DNA from: Vicia villosa
Taxonomy: Eukaryota; Streptophyta; Magnoliopsida; Fabales; Fabaceae
Assembly: GCF_029867415.1 (NCBI RefSeq)
Contig: NW_026705407.1
Coordinates: forward strand, 62,001-126,000
DNA length: 64,000 bases
Direction of reading: 5' to 3'
Shown here: piece by piece, positions 21,058 to 33,369 of the stretch
How positions within the stretch are numbered: position 1 is the first letter of the stretch
Layout of the letters: the number at the start of each line of letters is the position of its first letter
The notes under the pieces: generated by a model
What the model saw: the letters and a program-made list of their open reading frames with translations, nothing else
Databases searched by the model: none
What the model was told of the DNA's origin: nothing
Made by a program: the position numbers and the translations under genes

Positions 21058-23904
21058 TCAGTCGTTTAAGGAACGCATACCATTCAAAATAAAATAAACT
21101 TTGGCCCCAGATTCAAATTTTGCGCGCCATGGCCATAGTCATCTTCTTCCTCGAGCTCAAAGATTTTCAAAATCCTAACTCTCTGGTTTCTCAACTAAAT
21201 GACATGATGTAAACATCAATCTTGTTCTAAATTTCCTCACGAATCCAGATATGTAACTAACATTTATTTATATGAACTATAGCTACCTAATTTCTCAGAA
21301 AACTCTAAGAACATATAAACCCTAAATTTGAAATTAAATGACAAACAAGATGAATAAATGCAAGATGATAGAGGGTTTTCAATCCTCTGATGATGCTAAA
21401 CAAGATAGAATCGAGCTTTACCACAAAGAGTGCTTAAATTAAAGAGGTGGAGTTCAGAAACTTACCTCTGAAAATGGAGGTCGTGAGGATGATAGAGAGC
21501 ACCTGGGCTTGAATGAATGATCTCAATAGCTTCCCTGAGACTCAATGATGCTAACTGAATGCTTATTGGAGCTTGAATCCTCCTGAATTGCTCTATGGAC
21601 CTCCCTCGATTTCAGCTTCAAGTGAACATGGAGGTTGTTGAATTTGGAGTTACAGATGAGCTGCAGCCATCTGGTTAGCTTCACTATGACCTGAGGATTG
21701 TGCCTGGATGATTGGCTTGGCTCAGAACCTCCTGAATTACTCCATGGACCTCCAACTGCAAATGCTCCAAAGTGAGAGCAACAATGGTGTTCCTCCACTT
21801 ACAGAAGTGATCCAGGTGCTTGGATCACCTCAAATGACCTCCCTTGAGATGTTAGAATGTTCACTTCCCAAAGATGAGCTCTGGTTTGAAGAAATCGATT
21901 CTTCTTGCCAAAGAACTTTGAAAAACAATGAACATGAGAAGAGAAAGAGAAAGCAAGGAATATGGTTGCTTTGGTGTGTTTTTTGAATGAGAATGAGGCC
22001 TCTATTTATAGGCAAATGTCTCAGTACTGATTGGGAGAGTGAGCTTGCTTAGTGAAGCAAGTTTGGTTTCTTAGCCATGAAGGAATTCAAAGAATATTCC
22101 AAGTGCAATGATGAGCTCTTTGATACCACTCCCTAGCCCTCGGTTTTGCTTGATCTTAGGGGACCAAATGGCTGCAGAAATGAGCTCCAATTGGTTGGGA
22201 GAAGATTCCTTTGATGAATCACCAATTTGTCATAAATTCAAAAATGCAATCATTACATAATCACATGCCTTTGTTTTTGGGAATCTTCTCTAATCCTTAT
22301 GCAATGATGGAAATTGATGTATGGTATGGTTTCAGATGCATTAGAGGTCGTGTAGCATCACTTAGTGAAGCAAAATGCACAAAATTGCAAAGTTTCAAAT
22401 TGTACATGACCTATAATTTTACTTCATGAGGCCAACTTTGAACAAGCATAACTCCTAGCTCAAATTGAATTTGGAGAAGGTTGAACACAATTTGGAAAGC
22501 CCTAAACATCTACTTCAAATCATTAGTTTATGTCTTCTTCAGAATCATTTGGGAAATTTGTGAAAAATGAGCCCAAAGTTGGATGAAAACTAGGTTAAAA
22601 CACTTAGAAAAATTTCTAAGTGTTTATGACCTAAACTCCAAAATTTCCAAAACTTCAAAAATGGTTGATCTTTTGAAAAAAGTTCCTTTGTAAGATGTTG
22701 TTTTATTTTGCAAGATCTACAACTTTCATGTTGGAAGTTTTTTGAGTTGTGTAGGTGAAATTTTGAGTTCTCACCATGCCTTCAAAAACCCTAATTCCCG
22801 ACTTTTTGCTCCTTGATGAATTTCTTTGAATTTCTTTGGTCAAATGACTTTGACATCCATATATTGATGATATTGGTCTTTGAAAGTCATTTTTTGACCA
22901 AAAACCTTAAAAGTCAATGATGATTCCACACAGTTGACTTTTCCTGACAAAGTGAATTTTTGGGCTTTTGTGTAGAAACAAGATCTTCTCCTCAAATGAT
23001 TGATGTAAATGGATTATATTGAGGTAGTAGAGATTCTTGAATCATGTCCTGAGTTTTGGATCCATGCCCTGATTAAAAGTTAACTATCTTGGTGAATTAG
23101 GTCAAAAACCCTAATTGTCGACCAGAGGACAATGATGACTGTAGAACTTGAACTGAGGTGTAATGTCCAGTGGATCTTGTCATATGAGTTATTTGAAGAT
23201 GATTGATGTTTTTGAATGGTCCCTTAGGGCTTTTTATGGTTTCCCAAAGGTGATCCCTGATTTTAGTCCTTGATGAGGCTCAAAACCCTAGTCTGTTGAT
23301 CTGAGTAATTCTGTACTTAGATGACTGGGTGTCTAATCAATCATAGGTGTAATAATGAAGCTTTTGAGTTTTATGATTGTATTAGAGACTAATCCCTCTA
23401 TTGATTGATCCTTTGCCTGAGTTTTCTTGTCTTTGAACACCCTCGATTGAATGCCAGACTGCCCTGAGTACTTACTTTGACTCGATGAAAATCCTGAAGA
23501 TATGTCATCTCAGGGGGGTCAAAAATTAGGGTATGACAGATGCCCCTATTTAAGTTTCTTTTATCTGGAGGGAGAGAGATTGAGATCTCGATCTCTCCTG
23601 CGTAAAAGAGACTTAAATATCAAAGAATGCCCGAATTTTGGGCGCTCCTGAGATGATACAATCTTTGCATGATTTGATCCCGTTGTCGCACTTGGCGGGG
23701 GATGAGGAGACAAACTCCTGCAGAAATACTTGATGTGGATTCTGGCGAATGGATGGCAGTATAGGATGCGCAATCCATCTTCTTTAACTAAGTGTTGATA
23801 CTTAGAGAAAGGTAAACAACCTCCCCTCGTTTCGGATGTCCATATCTCGAAACTGGCCTTAGTTGTGTTTGGACAATATCTCAGATAAAGAGAAAATTTC
23901 CAAA

Positions 23905-24208
23905 GGTTTGTTTCCTCGTCAAACTTCTTATCAGCGCTTGGAGATAAGATGCCATTCGACGGCTGTAAAGAAACTTCAAAGGTTTGTTTCCTCGTCAAAC
24001 TTCTTATCAGCGCTTGGAGATAAGATGCCATTTGACGGTATTAAAGAAACTTCAAAGGTTTGTTTCCTCGTCAAACTTCTTATCAGCGCTTGGAGATAAG
24101 ATGCCATTTGACGGTAGTAAAGAAACTTCAAAGGTTTGTTTCCTCGTCAAACTTCTTATCAGCGCTTGGAGATAAGATGCCATTTGACGGTAGTAAAGAA
24201 ACTTCACC
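23905..24208. repeat. 76-bp tandem repeat, 4 copies
   Basis: ggtttgtttcctcgtcaaac recurs at 23905, 23981, 24057 and 24133, exactly 76 bp apart; the copies differ at only a few bases (around the gccatttgacgg part). Confidence 0.95.
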
Positions 24209-24279
24209 ATCTTCCCTTTTGACTTGACGTCTTTGAAAGAATGTCATACGGCCTCATGATCTTTTGAGGGGCTAATGAC

Positions 24280-24990
24280 TTTGTTTGAAGGCGGACGAAC
24301 TGTTTTCGGGGTGAAAATTGCCATTCGTCAACTGATGCCTGGGGAATCAATGAACTGTTTTCCTAAGAGGAAAACTGCCATTCATCGACTCTGTGGGGAG
24401 TTAAACATCCCAGAAACAGACAAACTGTTTGAAGAAACTGCCATTTGTCGATCTCTTGAGTATTTAACAGACAAACTGTCTTTTCTTGGGAAAAGACTGC
24501 CATTTGCCAATTGCTTAGGGGAACAAACTGTCTTCTGCCGGGGAAGACTGCTATTTGTCGACCCTGTCATGAAAGAAAGTGAGCAAACTGTCTTCTGCTG
24601 AAAGAGACTGCCATTCGCTGACTTTGTTATGATAGAAAGTGAGCAAACTGTCTTCTGCTGAAAGAGACTGCCATTTGCTGACTTTGTTATGATAGAAAGT
24701 GAGCAAACTGTCTTCTGCTGAAAGAGACTGCCATTTGCTGACTTTGTTATGATAGAAAGTGAGCAAACTGTCTTCTGATGAAAGAGACTGCCATTTGCTG
24801 ACTTTGTTGTGATAGAAAGTGAGCAAACTGTCTTCTGCTGAAAGAGACTGCCATTTGCTGACTTTGTTGGGGAATCTGAACTATCTTCTGGACGAAGACT
24901 ATCATTTGCTGACTCCGCTGGGGAATCATTTGTCGATCTGCTGGGAGATTCTGAATTCTTCTTTGACAAGAAGTGGCACCTCTTGACCCT
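24280..24990. repeat. 60-bp minisatellite with degenerate flanks
   Basis: gagcaaactgtcttctgctg recurs at 24581, 24641, 24701, 24761 and 24821, exactly 60 bp apart, nearly identical. Diverged copies (caaactg...gactgccatttg) extend left to about 24290 and right to about 24990. Because 60 is a multiple of three, long repetitive frames appear on both strands and do not indicate a protein. Confidence 0.95.
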
Positions 24991-26167
24991 GTTGGGGGAA
25001 ATACCAATCCTCTAGGGAATTCCAAAATGTGAAGCAGACTATCTTACCTGAAAAAGACTGTCGAATGTCGCTTTGCGGGAGAATCTCAGCTGAGGAATTC
25101 CAAAAGTGAACAAACTATCTCTTTGAGGGAGACTACCATCTGTTGACTTGCTTGGTGAGATCCTTGTGTATGAACTGTTGTTTCGAAGGAAAAAGTTTCT
25201 CCGGAACTTGCAGGGGAAACTCGAGTTCATGCCTCAATGACTTAGGCATTCACAGGATCAAAGCCTGATTCGGCTATGCAATTATGATGTAATGTATGCA
25301 TGAATATTATGACAATGATAAAATGTAAAGTGAATGTGAATAGAATTGTCGCGGATGTAAAATCCTATGATACGACTGAAATTCTTGTGGATCAGAAGAT
25401 GTCCTCTTCTTGTAGTTCGAACTCTGTTGGGAATATCTGGTTATCAGTTGTCCGCTGTCCGAAATGAGTAATATGAATTGAAGTAAAGATCCGTCATCGG
25501 GAGATGTTCGCAAAGCGACCTCATGGGGAAATATTGGTTCCCGGAGTCTCAACCGTTCTCGGAGCAACTGTTTGCATTCTTCCTATTGTTTGTAAACCTT
25601 AGAAAGAAATTTCACCTTTATTTTTGCAAGTAAATTCATTTTTATTTTATGAAAACAATTGTTTCAAGAAAATGACTGTTTAAACTTAAAATGCATTTCA
25701 AGAAACTGAATAAGACTAGATTGCAAAGGAAAAGCACAAGGCTCAAATTATTATATATGGAATGGTAATCAGCCAAATGCTTGATTCCATGGAGTATTTA
25801 CAAAGTTGAAAATTGGTAATTTTCGGGAAAAGGGCTACGATGAAACGTGACGACCGTTATCTTTCCCTTCCACTCAGAGTTGCGCTATATTCGTGCTTCG
25901 TAGAAGATGACCTGCTGATGATGAATACTCCGCTATGGATTTTGAATGATCAAGTGTGTCCTGAACACAGTTACTTGCCATATATCCCTAACTTTTGCGT
26001 AAACTACCCCTTTCGGGTTTTAAGTTTACCGGGATTCATTATTTATTTTTTATGTCTCTAACTTTTGCCTGAACCGCCCTTTCGGGTTTTCGATTCACCG
26101 AGACGCTCTTTTTTGCCTAAGCCGCTCTTTGCGAGTTTTCAACTTAGCGAGCTGTTCTTTTGTTTAT

Positions 26168-27501
26168 TTAGGCGAAGTATTTCTTGACTGCGTCGACGTT
26201 CACAGGACGGGTGAGTTCTTCTCCATCCATAGTCGTGAGTATTAAGGCTCCTCCTGAGAAAGCTCTCTTGACCACGTAGGGGCCGTCATAATTGGGAGTC
26301 CATTTCCCTCTCGAATCTGTGAGAAAAGATTGAATCTTTTTGAGTACAAGGTCGCCTTCTTTGATTATGCGAGGTCGAACCTTTTTGTCGAAAGCTTTCT
26401 TCATTCTTTGTTGATATAGCTGACCGTGGCATAAAGCTGTCATGCGCTTTTCTTCGATTAAGTTCAATTCATCGAATCTGCTTTGACACCACTCGGCTTC
26501 TGTTAATTTTGCCTCCATCAAAACTCTCATTGATGGAATTTCAACCTCTATTGGTAGGACTGCCTCCATGCCATATACAAGGGAGAAAGGAGTTGCTCCA
26601 GTCGAAGTACGTACTGATGTACGGTAACCATGAAGAGCATACGGGAGCATTTCATGCCAATCTTTGTAAGTGATGACCATCTTCTGAATGATTTTCTTGA
26701 TGTTTTTGTTAGCTGCTTCTACAGCTCCATTCATCTTTGGTCTGTAAGGAGATGAGTTGTGATGTTCGATCTTGAATTCTTCACAAAGCTCCTTCATCAT
26801 TTTGTTATTCAAATTTGACCCATTGTCAGTGATTATCTTGCTAGGAATGCCGTAGCGACAGATGATGTGATTCTTGATAAACCTGACGACAACTTGTCTT
26901 GTAACGTTTGCATATGAAGCTGCTTCAACCCATTTGGTGAAATAGTCTATGGCTACCAAGATGAAGCGATGTCCGTTGGATGCTTTTGGTTCGATCATTC
27001 CAATCATGTCGATTCCCCACATGGAGAAAGGCCAAGGGGAAGAGAGTATGTTGAGAAGAAATGGTGGCACATGAATTCTATCGGCGTAGATCTGGCATTT
27101 GTGACACCTCTTTGCGTACTGGTAGCAATCTGACTCCATCGTCAGCCAATAATATCCTGCTCTCAGTATTTTCCTTGTCATGGTGTGTCCATTGGTGTGA
27201 GTACCAAAGGAACCTTCATGTATTTCTCTCATGAGTATTTCTGCTTCTTTTCTATCAAAGCATCTGAGCAGAACCATGTCGAAGTTTCTCTTGTACAGAA
27301 CATCTTCATTCAAGAAGAATCTACAAGCTAACTTCCTCAAAGTCTTTCTATCCTTCTTTGATGCCCCAAGAGGGTACTCTTGCTTTTGAAGAAAGTTCTT
27401 GATGTCGTGATACCACGGTTTGTCGTCGATGATTGCTTCTACTGTGAACACATGAGCGGGCCTATCCAGGCGCATAACATCGATCCGAGGAATGTCATTC
27501 C
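26168..27501 (-). CDS. pol: Ogre pol, 3' part: integrase
   Basis: The C-terminal part of Ogre Pol, cut from its 5' part (36721-38820) by Sirevirus B. From MRLDRP at 27475 it reads 435 residues to VKKYFA and the stop at 26168. Features in order: HHCC zinc finger (H..H in HEGSFGTHTNGH, C-H-K-C), integrase core with D in MWGIDMIG, D in ITDNGSN and E in NGAVEAANK, and a C-terminal GPY/F-type module (NYDGPYVVK). The enzyme inserts the cDNA into the host genome. The reading frame is unbroken on this side, and across the insertion it stays in phase when B and one attcc are left out. It is not expressed as a full Pol in the present arrangement. Confidence 0.93.
27497..27501. repeat. Left target-site duplication of Sirevirus B (attcc)
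   Basis: attcc directly before tgttagaacaag; repeated at 36721-36725 directly after the other LTR. Confidence 0.95.
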
Positions 27502-28079
27502 TGTTAGAACAAGATTTGTTCTGATCAATTATCTTAGTTTTGATGATAACAATAATATGAATTTTGCTTAAGATTATATGGTACTCTAATCCAATGCAAT
27601 TTCCTTTTCAGGAAATATATAAAGAGTACGCATAATTCAGCGCTCAGAAGCTTTGTCTCAAGAGTTCAGCATGCAACATCAGAACATGGTCTGGCAAGAC
27701 ATCAGAAGATGGTCGAAGCAGAATCAGAACATGGGTCTATGGAAGCATCAGAAGAACAAGAGAACAGAAGCACTGAAGTTCTGATGGTATCACGCTCAGA
27801 AGCACTTCAAGGTCAGAAGATCAGAAGATGCTATGCACCAAGCTGTTTGACTCTGATGATATTCAAACGTTGCATTCACAAACATCAGATCAGAAGGAAG
27901 TACAAGTGGCAGGCTACGCTGACTGACAAAAGGAACGTTAAAAGCTACTAAAGGCTACGTCAGTAGACACAGCGTGAACAAGGCTCGAGGTAGTTGACAA
28001 AAGCGTATAACATTAAATGCGATGCTGTACGGAACACGCAAAGCATTAAATGCATTCAACGGTCATCTTCTCCAACGCC

Positions 28080-28087
28080 TATAAATA
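28080..28087 (+). promoter_or_regulatory. TATA box in 5' LTR of Sirevirus B
   Basis: cctataaatatg in the middle of the LTR, conserved in position in A and C; the usual Pol II promoter position of an LTR. Confidence 0.65.
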
Positions 28088-28327
28088 TGAAGTTCTGATG
28101 AGAAGCAAGGTTAACGATCCTGAACAATATAATTCAAATTAACTTGCTGAAACTCTGTTCAAATCCAAAGCTCAGAATCTTCATCTTCATCAAAGCTCAC
28201 TACATTGCTGTTGTAATATATTAGTGAGATTAAGCTTAAACGTTAAGAGAAATATCACAGTTGTGATTATCGCTTGTAAGAAGCAATTGTAATACTCTTA
28301 GAATTGATTACATTAAGTTGTAAGGAA

Positions 28328-28500
28328 CTAGAGTGATCGTGTGGATCAGAATACTCTAGGAAGTCTTAGGAGTGAACTAAGCAGATTGTAACTAGAGTGA
28401 TCGTGTGGATCAGTAGACTCTAGAAAAGTCTTAGAGGGTATCTAAGCAGTGTTCCTGGAGTGATCAGTGTGTGATCAGAAGACTCTGGAAGACTTAGTTG
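28328..28500. repeat. Three-copy module in Sirevirus LTR
   Basis: Units of about 55-70 bp reading agagtgatcgtgtggatcag..actctag..agtcttag; each unit is partly palindromic (ctagagtgatc / gatcagaatactctag). The module occurs once in the LTR of A and three times in B and C. Confidence 0.8.
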
Positions 28501-28708
28501 CTGACTAAGTGGAAAACCATTGTAATCCGTGCGATTAGTGGATTAAATCCTCAGTTGAGGTAAATCATCTCTGCGGGGGTGGACTGGAGTAGTTTAGTTA
28601 ACAACGAACCAGGATAAAAATAACTGTGCAATTTATTTTTATCTGTCAAGTTTTTAAAGCTACACTTATTCAAACCCCCCCTTTCTAAGTGTTTTTCTAT
28701 CCTTCAAT

Positions 28709-28720
28709 TGGCATCAGAGC
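28709..28720 (+). promoter_or_regulatory. Primer binding site of Sirevirus B
   Basis: tggcatcagagc two bases after the LTR, one base off the tggtatcagagc that pairs with the 3' end of plant initiator Met tRNA. Confidence 0.85.
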
Positions 28721-28792
28721 GCCGGTTCTAAGGTGCAAGCACTTAACCGTGTTTAGAAAAGATTCAGGAAGAGAAAAACGCTTCAGTAAAAG

Positions 28793-30717
28793 ATGGTTGA
28801 TGAAAGTGAAAAGTCTACACCTACACCTGCATCTACATCTGGCTCTGCTGAGCAATACAACGGTAACAATGGTTATACTAGACCGCCGGTATTTGATGGT
28901 GAAAACTTTGAATACTGGAAAGATAAACTGGAAAGTTACTTTCTTGGTCTAGATGGTGATCTATGGGATCTTCTGATGGATGGTTACAAACATCCTGTAA
29001 ATGCCAGAGGCGTAAAGCTGACAAGGCAAGAAATGGATGATGATCAGAAAAAGCTTTTCAGGAATCATCATAAATGCAGAACTGTTTTGCTGAATGCTAT
29101 CTCTCATGCTGAGTATGAGAAGATATCTAACAGGGAAACGGCCTATGACATATATGAGTCCTTGAAAATGACTCATGAAGGAAATGCTCAAGTCAAGGAG
29201 ACTAAAGCTCTAGCTTTAATCCAGAAGTATGAAGCCTTCAAGATGGAGGATGATGAAGACATTGAAAAGATGTTTTCAAGATTTCAAACTCTTACTGCTG
29301 GATTGAGAGTTCTTGATAAGGGATACACCAAGGCTGATCACGTAAAAAGATCATCAGAAGCTTACCCAGAAGATGGGGTCCTATGGTGACTGCATTCAAG
29401 ATTGCAAAGAATCTGAATGAAGTTTCTCTGGAAGAGCTCATAAGTGCCTTGAGAAGTCATGAAATAGAGCTGGACGCAAATGAGCCTCAAAAGAAAGGTA
29501 AGTCTATTGCATTAAAATCCAATATCAAGAAATGCACTAACGCTTTTCAGGCTAGAGAAGAAGATCCTGAAGAATCAGAATCTGAAGAAGAAGATGAACT
29601 GTCCCTGATCTCCAGAAGGCTAAATCAACTCTGGAAGACCAAGCAAAGGAAGTTCAGAGGCTTCAGAAGTTCAAAGAAATTTGAACATGGAGAATCTTCT
29701 GATGACAGGAGATTTGACAAGAAGAAGGTCATGTGCTATGAATGCAATGAGCCTGGACACTACAAGAATGAATGTCCAAATCTTCAGAAGGAAAATCCCA
29801 AGAAGAAGTTTCATAAGAAGAAAGGTCTTATGGCAACCTGGGATGAGTCAGAAGATGATTCAGACTCTGAAGATGAGCAGGCCAACTGTGCGCTGATGGC
29901 GACAGAAGATGACGGATCAGAATCTACATCAGAATCAGATTCTGAAGAGGTATTTTCTGAACTTACTAGAGATGAGTTAGTTTCCGGTCTAACTGAACTT
30001 CTGGAACTCAAGTCTCAGATTAGTATCAAATACAAAAAGCTGAAAAAGCTGTTTGAATTTGAAACAAAGAAGCTTGAGTTGGAGAATTCTGAATTAAAAG
30101 AAAAACTTTTAAAATTATCCAATAATGTTGGATCTCCTTCTGATTCAGAACAATCCACTCCTAGTCTAAACCATATTCTGAAAAAATATGATTTAAGTTT
30201 CAGAAAGTTCTTATCTAGAAGTATTGGCAGAAGTCAGCTAGCTTCTATGATATATGCTGTGTCTGGAAACAAAAGAGTCGGCATTGGTTTTGAGGGTGAA
30301 ACCCCATACAAACTTGAACCTGTTGATGAAATGAAACTCACATACAAGCCATTGTATGATCAGTTCAAGTATGGCCACTCTCATGATATTAGGCACACTT
30401 CACTTGCTCAAAGTTTTCACATAACACACACCAAAAAGCATGTGACACAACCTAGGAAATATCATGAAACTCACATTAAAAATTATCATGCTGTTCCTCC
30501 TATTGCTTACAATGTTAAACCCAAGTTCAATCAGAACTTGAGGAGAACTAACAAGAAAGGACCCAAGAAAATGTGGGTACCTAAGGATAAGATTATTCCT
30601 ATTGCAGATATCCTTGACTGCAAAAAGGACAAAGCACAACATGTCATGGTACCTGGACTCTGGATGCTCGCGACACATGACAGGAAGAAGGTCTATGTTC
30701 CAAGACCTGGTGCTTAA
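28793..30717 (+). pseudogene. gag: Sirevirus B gag, one frameshift
   Basis: Starts at ATG 28793 (MVDESEKSTP). Frame 1 runs to about 29355, where one base is missing in the gtaaaaagatc stretch compared with C; the rest continues in another frame from 29383 to the TAA at 30717. Contains the copia Gag region, acidic SESEEEDE segments, and a CCHC zinc knuckle (C-Y-E-C-x3-G-H-Y-x4-C near 29738-29777). The last 39 codons overlap the start of pol, which lies in the +1 frame. Gag forms the particle and packages RNA. The single indel probably abolishes full-length Gag. Confidence 0.92.
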
Positions 30718-33369
30718 GTCTGGAGGAGAAGTCAAGTTTGGAGGAGATCAGAAGGGCAAGATAATTGGCTCTGGAACTATAAAGTCTGGTAACTCTCCTT
30801 CCATTTCTAATGTACTTCTTGTAGAAGGATTAACACATAACCTCTTATCTATCAGTCAATTGAGTGACAATGGTTATGATATAATCTTTAATCAAGAGTC
30901 TTGCAAGGCTGTAAATCAGAAGGATGGCTCAATCCTATTTACAGGCAAGAGGAAGAACAACATCTATAAGACAGATCTGCAAGATCTTATGAGTCAGAAG
31001 GTGACTTGTCTTATGTCTGTTTCTGAAGAGCAGTGGGTCTGGCACAGAAGATTAGGTCATGCTAGTTTGAGAAAGATTTCTCAGATTAACAAACTGGATC
31101 TGGTCAGAGGACTCCCTAATCTGAAATTCAAATCAGATGCTCTTTGTGAAGCATGTCAGAAGGGCAAGTTCTCCAAACCTGCATTCAAGTCCAAGAATGT
31201 TGTTTCTACCTCAAGGCCATTAGAACTCTTGCACATTGATCTGTTTGGCCCAGTCAAAACAGCATCTGTCAGAGGGAAGAAATATGGATTAGTCATCGTA
31301 GATGATTATAGCCGCTGGACATGGGTAAAATTCTTGAAACACAAGGATGAGACTCATTCAGTGTTCTTTGATTTCTGCATTCAGATTCAATCTGAAAAAG
31401 AGTGTAAAATCATAAAGGTCAGAAGTGATCATGGTGGTGAATTTGAGAACAGATCCTTTGAAGAGTTCTTCAAAGAAAATGGTATTGCCCATGATTTCTC
31501 TTGTCCTAGAACTCCACAGCAAAATGGGGTTGTAGAACGAAAGAATAGGACTCTGCAAGAAATGGCCAGAACCATGATCAATGAAACCAATATGGCTAAG
31601 CATTTCTGGGCAGAAGCAATAAACACTGCATGCTATATTCAGAATAGAATCTCTATCAGACCTATTCTAAATAAGACTCCCTATGAATTGTGGAAGAATA
31701 GAAAGCCCAACATTTCATATTTCCATCCTTTTGGATGTGTATGCTTTATTCTGAACACTAAAGATCATCTTGGTTAGTTTGATTCCAAAGCACAAAAATG
31801 TTTCCTTCTTGGATATTCTGAACGCTCAAAAGGCTACAGAGTATACAATACTGAAACATTGATTGTAGAAGAATCAATCAATATCAGGTTTGATGATAAG
31901 CTTGGTTTTGAAAAACCAAAGCAGTTTGATAATTTTGCAGACTGGGATATTGATATATCAGAAGTTGTTGAGCCGAGAAGCAGCGCATCAGAAGCAGAGC
32001 TTCTTAGAAGCAAAGAATCTGAAGATCAAGTATCAGCTCCTCTGGAGGATCTAAGCATTTCTGAAGAACCATCTGTCAGAAGATCATCCAGACTCATCTC
32101 TGGTCATTCAGAAGATGTCATTCTTGGAAAGAAGGATGATCCAATCAGAACAAGAGCATTCCTTAAGAACAATGCAGACTGTCAATTAGGTCTTGTATCT
32201 TTGGTCGAGCCAACTTCTGTTGATCATGCTCTAGAAGATCCAGACTGGATAATTGCTATGCAAGAAGAATTAAATCAGTTTACAAGGAATGATGTTTGGG
32301 ATCTTGTTCCTAGACCAGATGGATTCAATATAATCGGCACAAAATGGGTCTTCAGAAACAAGCTCAGTGAGAAAGGCGAAGTGGTAAGGAACAAAGCCAG
32401 ACTGGTGGCTCAGGGTTATAGTCAGCAAGAAGGGATTGACTACACAGAAACCTTTGCACCAGTGGCCAGGAGTTTGCTGAGTCTATGCAGGCTGAGTTTG
32501 AAATGAGCATGATGGGAGAACTCAAGTATTTCCTTGGAATACAAATAAATCAAACATCAGAAGGAACGTATGTTCACCAAACCAAGTATGTGAAGGAACT
32601 TCTGAAGAAGTTTAATCTTCTAGACTGCAAAGAAGCCAAAACTCCTATGCATCCAACATGCATCCTAGGTAAGGATGAGGTAAGTAAGAAGGTAGATCAG
32701 AAGTTATACAGAGGTATGATTGGATCTCTTCTATATTTGACTGCTTCTAGACCTGACATTCTGTTCAGTGTTTGTTTGTGTGCTAGATTCCAATCAGATC
32801 CTAGAGAATCTCATTTAACTGCTGTTAAGAGAATTCTAAGGTATCTGAAAGGTACTACTAATGTTGGCTTAGTTTACAGAAAATCTAAAGAATACAACTT
32901 AGTAGGATTCTGCGATGCTGACTATGCTGGAGACAGAATTGAAAGAAAAAGTACTTCAGGAAGTTGCCAATTTCTTGGAAGTCATTTGATCTCTTGGTAT
33001 AGCAAGAAGCAAGCAACTATTGCTCTATCAACAACAGAAGCAGAATATGTCGCTGCTGCTGGTTGTAGTACACAGATGCTCTGGATGAAGAGTCAGTTAG
33101 AAGATTATCAGATATTTGAGAGTAACATTCCTATATTCTGTGATAATACTTCTGCTATATGTTTATCTAAGAATCCTATTCTTCATTCAAAAGCTAAACA
33201 TATTGAGATTAAACATCATTTCATAAGGGACTATGTTCAGAAGGGTGTTATATCTTTAAACTTTGTTGATACAGACCATCAATGGGCTGATATCTTTACA
33301 AAACCCCTGGCTGAAGATAGGTTTAAGTTCATTCTGAAGAACATCAGTATGGATTTATGCCCAGAATGA
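30602..33369 (+). pseudogene. pol: Sirevirus B pol, RT core deleted
   Basis: Protease motif DSG in SWYLDSGC, HHCC finger, and integrase D-D-E (HIDLFGP, RSDHGGEF, NGVVERKN) are intact up to a TAG at 31775-31777 (AAG in C). Frame resumes from 31859 to 32506. At about 32471 the sequence jumps from the ETFAPVAR codons to those of EFA(K)S, missing 367 bp relative to C, including the YVDD catalytic motif; agg occurs at both edges. The remainder (32485-33369, another frame) holds the RT thumb and RNase H (DADYAGD, TTEAEYVAA). The copy cannot make reverse transcriptase. Confidence 0.95.

Larger units (their letters stand above)
17416..23538 (-). mobile_element. 3' LTR of the Ogre (6123 bp)
   Basis: Near-identical to 55497-61621. 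On the minus strand it starts tgtcataccctaatttttga and ends ccaccaca. It holds internal subrepeats at 18470-18920 (ttgtacaaagcccaagg), 18980-19275 (ggctaaccctttccaggg) and 19750-20240 (tttcaccgggaataat), and two tRNA-like modules near 20824-21057. No gene; short open frames here are not conserved proteins. Confidence 0.97.
23539..26167 (-). other. Ogre 3' untranslated region with tandem repeats
   Basis: 2.6 kb between the integrase stop and the 3' LTR. Minus strand ends in aaataggggcatc just before the LTR (23539-23551), the likely polypurine tract for plus-strand priming. Two minisatellites lie within. Repeat-bearing 3' untranslated regions of this kind are known from Ogre elements as seeds of satellite DNA. 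No gene seen; open frames across the repeats are products of periodicity. Confidence 0.85.
27502..28706 (+). mobile_element. 5' LTR of Sirevirus B (1205 bp)
   Basis: tgttagaacaag...tatccttca; matches 35516-36720. TATA box tataaata at 28080-28087, after a ctccaacgcc block shared with A and C. Three copies of a ctagagtgatc...gatcag..actctag module lie at about 28328-28495. Confidence 0.97.

Noticed and set aside
23863..24175. Overlapping + strand frames with repeated peptide over the 76-bp repeats
   Set aside because: Products of the tandem DNA repeat in the Ogre 3' untranslated region.
24382..24969. Repetitive minus-strand frame with a KSANGSLFQQKTVCSLS-type repeat
   Set aside because: It is the translation of the 60-bp minisatellite; 60 is a multiple of three so frames stay open without selection.
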